From Ptiloglossa arizonensis (taxonomy: Eukaryota > Arthropoda > Insecta > Hymenoptera > Colletidae), in NCBI RefSeq assembly GCF_051014685.1, contig NW_027479467.1, positions 1 to 64,000 on the forward strand: a stretch of DNA of 64,000 bases, given 5' to 3'. The position numbers were made by a program, and so were the translations under genes. This document shows, piece by piece, positions 61,790-64,000 of the stretch. The stretch's first letter is position 1. Each line of letters begins with the position of its first letter. The notes below the pieces were generated by a model. It was not told the origin of the DNA, did no database searches, and worked only from the letters and a program-made list of their open reading frames with translations.

Positions 61790-64000
61790 GCATTTCTGCT
61801 GATGCAAACGCTTAACCAGAATGGCCTAGGGAAAAAATACACATACCGTTGTACTCGTGCGAGTTTCTACTGTCAGATGCAATAGGAATTTTTGGGTTAG
61901 GTCAATCCGTTCGCGAGATATGGGAGTTTGAAGCTAAGAAATGGTTGAGAAGAGAGTAAATTTTTTGCAATTCTGCTGCTCCAAACGCTTAACCACAAAG
62001 GCCTAAGGGAAAAAGACACACACCGTTGTAATCGGGCGAGTTTCTACTTTCAGATGCAATAGGAATTTTTGGGTTAGGTCAATCCGTTCGCGAGATATGG
62101 GAGCTTGAAGCTAAGAAATGGTGGAGAAGAGAGTAAATTTTTCGCATTTCTGCTGCACCAAACGCTTAACCAGAAGGCCTAGGGAACAAATACACATACC
62201 GTTGTAATCGGGCGAGTTTCTACTTTCAGATGCAATAGGAATTTTTGGGTTAGGTCAATCCGTTCGCGAGATATGGGAGTTTGAAGCTCAGAAATGGTTG
62301 AGAAGAGAATGAATTTTTCGCAATTCTGCTGCTCCAAACGCTTAACCAGAATGGCCTAGGGAAAAAATGCACATACCGTTGTAATCGGGCGAGTTTCTAC
62401 TTTCAGATGCAATAGGAATTTTTGGGTTAGGTCAATCCGTTCGCGAGATATGGGAGTTTGAAGCTAAGAAATGGTTGAGAAGAGAGTAAATTTTTTGCAC
62501 TTCTGCTGCTCCAAACGCTTAACCAGAAAGGCCTAAGGGAAAAAGACACACACCGTTGTAATCGGGCGAGTTTCTACTTTCAGATGCAATAGGAATTTTT
62601 GGGTTAGGTCAATCTGTTCGCGAGATATGGGAGTTTGAAGCTAAGAAATGGTTGAGAAGAGAGTAAATTTTTTGCAATTCTGCTGCTCCAAACGCTTAAC
62701 CAGAAAGGCCTAAGGGAAAAAGACGCACACCGTTGTAATCGGGCGAGTTTCTACTTTCAGATGCAATAGGAATTTTTGGGTTAGGTCAATCCGTTCGCGA
62801 GATATGGGAGTTTGAATCTAAGAAATGGTTGAGAAGAGAGTAAATTTTTCGCAATTCTGCTGCACCAAACGCTTAACCAGAAGGCCTAGGGAACAAATAC
62901 ACATACCGTTGTAATCGGGCGAGTTTCTACTTTCAGATGCAATAGGAATTTTTGGGTTAGGTCAATCCGTTCGCGAGATATGGGAGTTTGAAGCTCAGAA
63001 GTGGTTGAGAAGAGAATGAATTTTTCGCAATTCTGCTGCTCCAAACGCTTAACCAGAAAGGCCTAGGGAAAAAGTACACATACCGTTGTAATCGGGCGAG
63101 TTTCTACTTTCAGACGCAACAGGAATTTTTGGGTTGGGTCAATCCGTTCGCGAGATATGGGACTTTGAAGCCAAGTAATGGTTGAGAAGACAACAAATTT
63201 TTCGCAATTCTGCTGCTCCAAACGCTTAACCAGAATGGCATAGGGAAAAAATACACATACCGTTGTAATCGGGCGAGTTTCTACTTTCAGATGCAATAGG
63301 AATTTTTTGGTTAGGTCAATCCGTTCGCGAGATATGGGAGTTTGAAGCTCAGAAATGGTTGAGAAGAGAGTAAATTTTTTGCACTTCTGCTGCTCCAAAC
63401 GCTTAACCAGAAACGCCTAAGGGAAAAAGACACACACCGTTGTAATCGGGCGAGTTTCTACTTTCAGATGCAATAGGAATTTTTGGGTTAGGTCAATCTG
63501 TTCGCGAGATATGGGAGTTTGAAGCTAAGAAATGGTTGAGAAGAGAGTAAATTTTTTGCAATTCTGCTGCTCCAAACGCTTAACCAGAAAGGCCTAAGGG
63601 AAAAAGACGCACACCGTTGTAATCGGGCGAGTTTCTACTTTCAGATGCAATAGGAATTTTTGGGTTAGGTCAATCCGTTCGCGAGATATGGGAGTTTGAA
63701 GCTAAGAAATGGTTGAGAAGAGAGTAAATTTTTCGCAATTCTGCTGCACCAAACGCTTAACCAGAAGGCCTAGGGAACAAATACACATACCGTTGTAATC
63801 GGGCGAGTTTCTACTTTCAGATGCAATAGGAATTTTTGGGTTAGGTCAATCCGTTCGCGAGATATGGGAGTTTGAAGCTCAGAAATGGTTGAGAAGAGAG
63901 TAAATTTTTTGCACTTCTGCTGCTCCAAACGCTTAACCAGAAACGCCTAAGGGAAAAAGACACACACCGTTGTAATCGGGCGAGTTTCTACTTTCAGATG
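61790..64000 (+). repeat. J unit, copy 3 (runs off the window)
   Basis: Matches copy 2 at 3,183-3,184 bp (59,880 matches 63,063) and copy 1 at about 5,660 bp. It differs in tactcgtgcg for tactcgggcg near 61,852. The window ends inside it, so its full length cannot be seen. Confidence 0.85.

Larger units (their letters stand above)
1..64000 (+). repeat. 177-bp satellite array filling the entire window
   Basis: Every part of the window is made of the same roughly 177-bp monomer in direct head-to-tail order. The landmark aatttttggg recurs at 121, 298 and 475 and continues at this spacing to the right edge, about 361 copies in all. All copies read in the same direction and no inverted segment was found. 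No stretch over 300 bases is unrelated to the monomer, so there is no unique spacer, gene, RNA gene or mobile element to annotate. A hand count of one consensus-like monomer gives 78 G+C in 177 bp (44%) and nine CpGs. Monomer length, array size and layered higher-order repeats are typical of eukaryotic centromeric or pericentromeric satellites. That role is inferred, not shown. I do not recognise the family. Both ends are truncated by the window. Confidence 0.98.

Noticed and set aside
1..64000. CRISPR-like regular repeats
   Set aside because: The unit is a contiguous 177-bp tandem repeat with no unique spacers between short repeats and no cas genes.
1..64000. Identification as a known centromere satellite (Arabidopsis 178 bp, alpha satellite 171 bp, and similar)
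   Set aside because: Length is similar but I see no recognisable sequence match to the families I know, so no name is given.
1..64000. Inverted segments or strand switches in the array
   Set aside because: Landmarks such as aatttttggg and ctgctgctcc read forward throughout; no reverse-complement block was found by eye.

Overview
The whole 64 kb window is one uninterrupted head-to-tail satellite DNA array. The monomer is 177 bp (for example, the landmark aatttttggg starts at 121, 298 and 475), giving about 361 monomers, all in the same orientation. I see no gene, RNA gene, transposon, CRISPR array, telomere repeat or unique sequence anywhere, and neither edge of the array is in view. A hand count of one consensus-like monomer gives about 44% GC and nine CpGs, close to random expectation. 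The scale, the nucleosome-plus-linker monomer length and the layered higher-order structure point to a eukaryotic (peri)centromeric or other heterochromatic satellite. I do not recognise the family and cannot name the species; plant, insect and other sources are all possible.

The array is a mosaic of large nested duplications, traced by diagnostic base variants and by offsets that are multiples of 177 bp. Left zone (1-22.7 kb): block A (1-5,289, containing an 8-monomer tandem duplication), block B (6,215-11,219) and block C (17,713-22,723) are copies of one another, with a 13-monomer (2,300 bp) tandem unit, D, between B and C (10,570-15,736). Middle zone (22.7-39.8 kb): repeated E and F blocks 21, 28, 35 and 49 monomers apart with almost no indels, plus a 5-monomer (885 bp) tandem unit at 37,921-39,690. 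Zone G (39.8-45.15 kb): three copies of a 9-12 monomer unit, two of them marked by a 3-bp deletion. Zone H (45.15-50.2 kb): 12-, 6- and 4-monomer duplications with a gatgaaatagg monomer class. Zone I (50.2-56.1 kb): the most heterogeneous part, dominated by gatgcaatagg monomers. Zone J (56.1-64 kb): near-identical 14- and 18-monomer units including a 176-bp monomer variant.

The most interesting points are: (1) a 17-bp motif in nearly every monomer that matches the CENP-B box core at 8 of 9 defined positions, and a second partial match; (2) clear scars of unequal exchange, including exact two-monomer deletions and hybrid monomers; (3) a dense cluster of one-base indels at 49,250-49,945 that looks like an assembly or polishing artefact; (4) two separately homogenised zones flanking an older-looking one. 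The many apparent open reading frames are by-products of a monomer length divisible by three (59 codons) and mostly begin at TTG, so no coding sequence is annotated.
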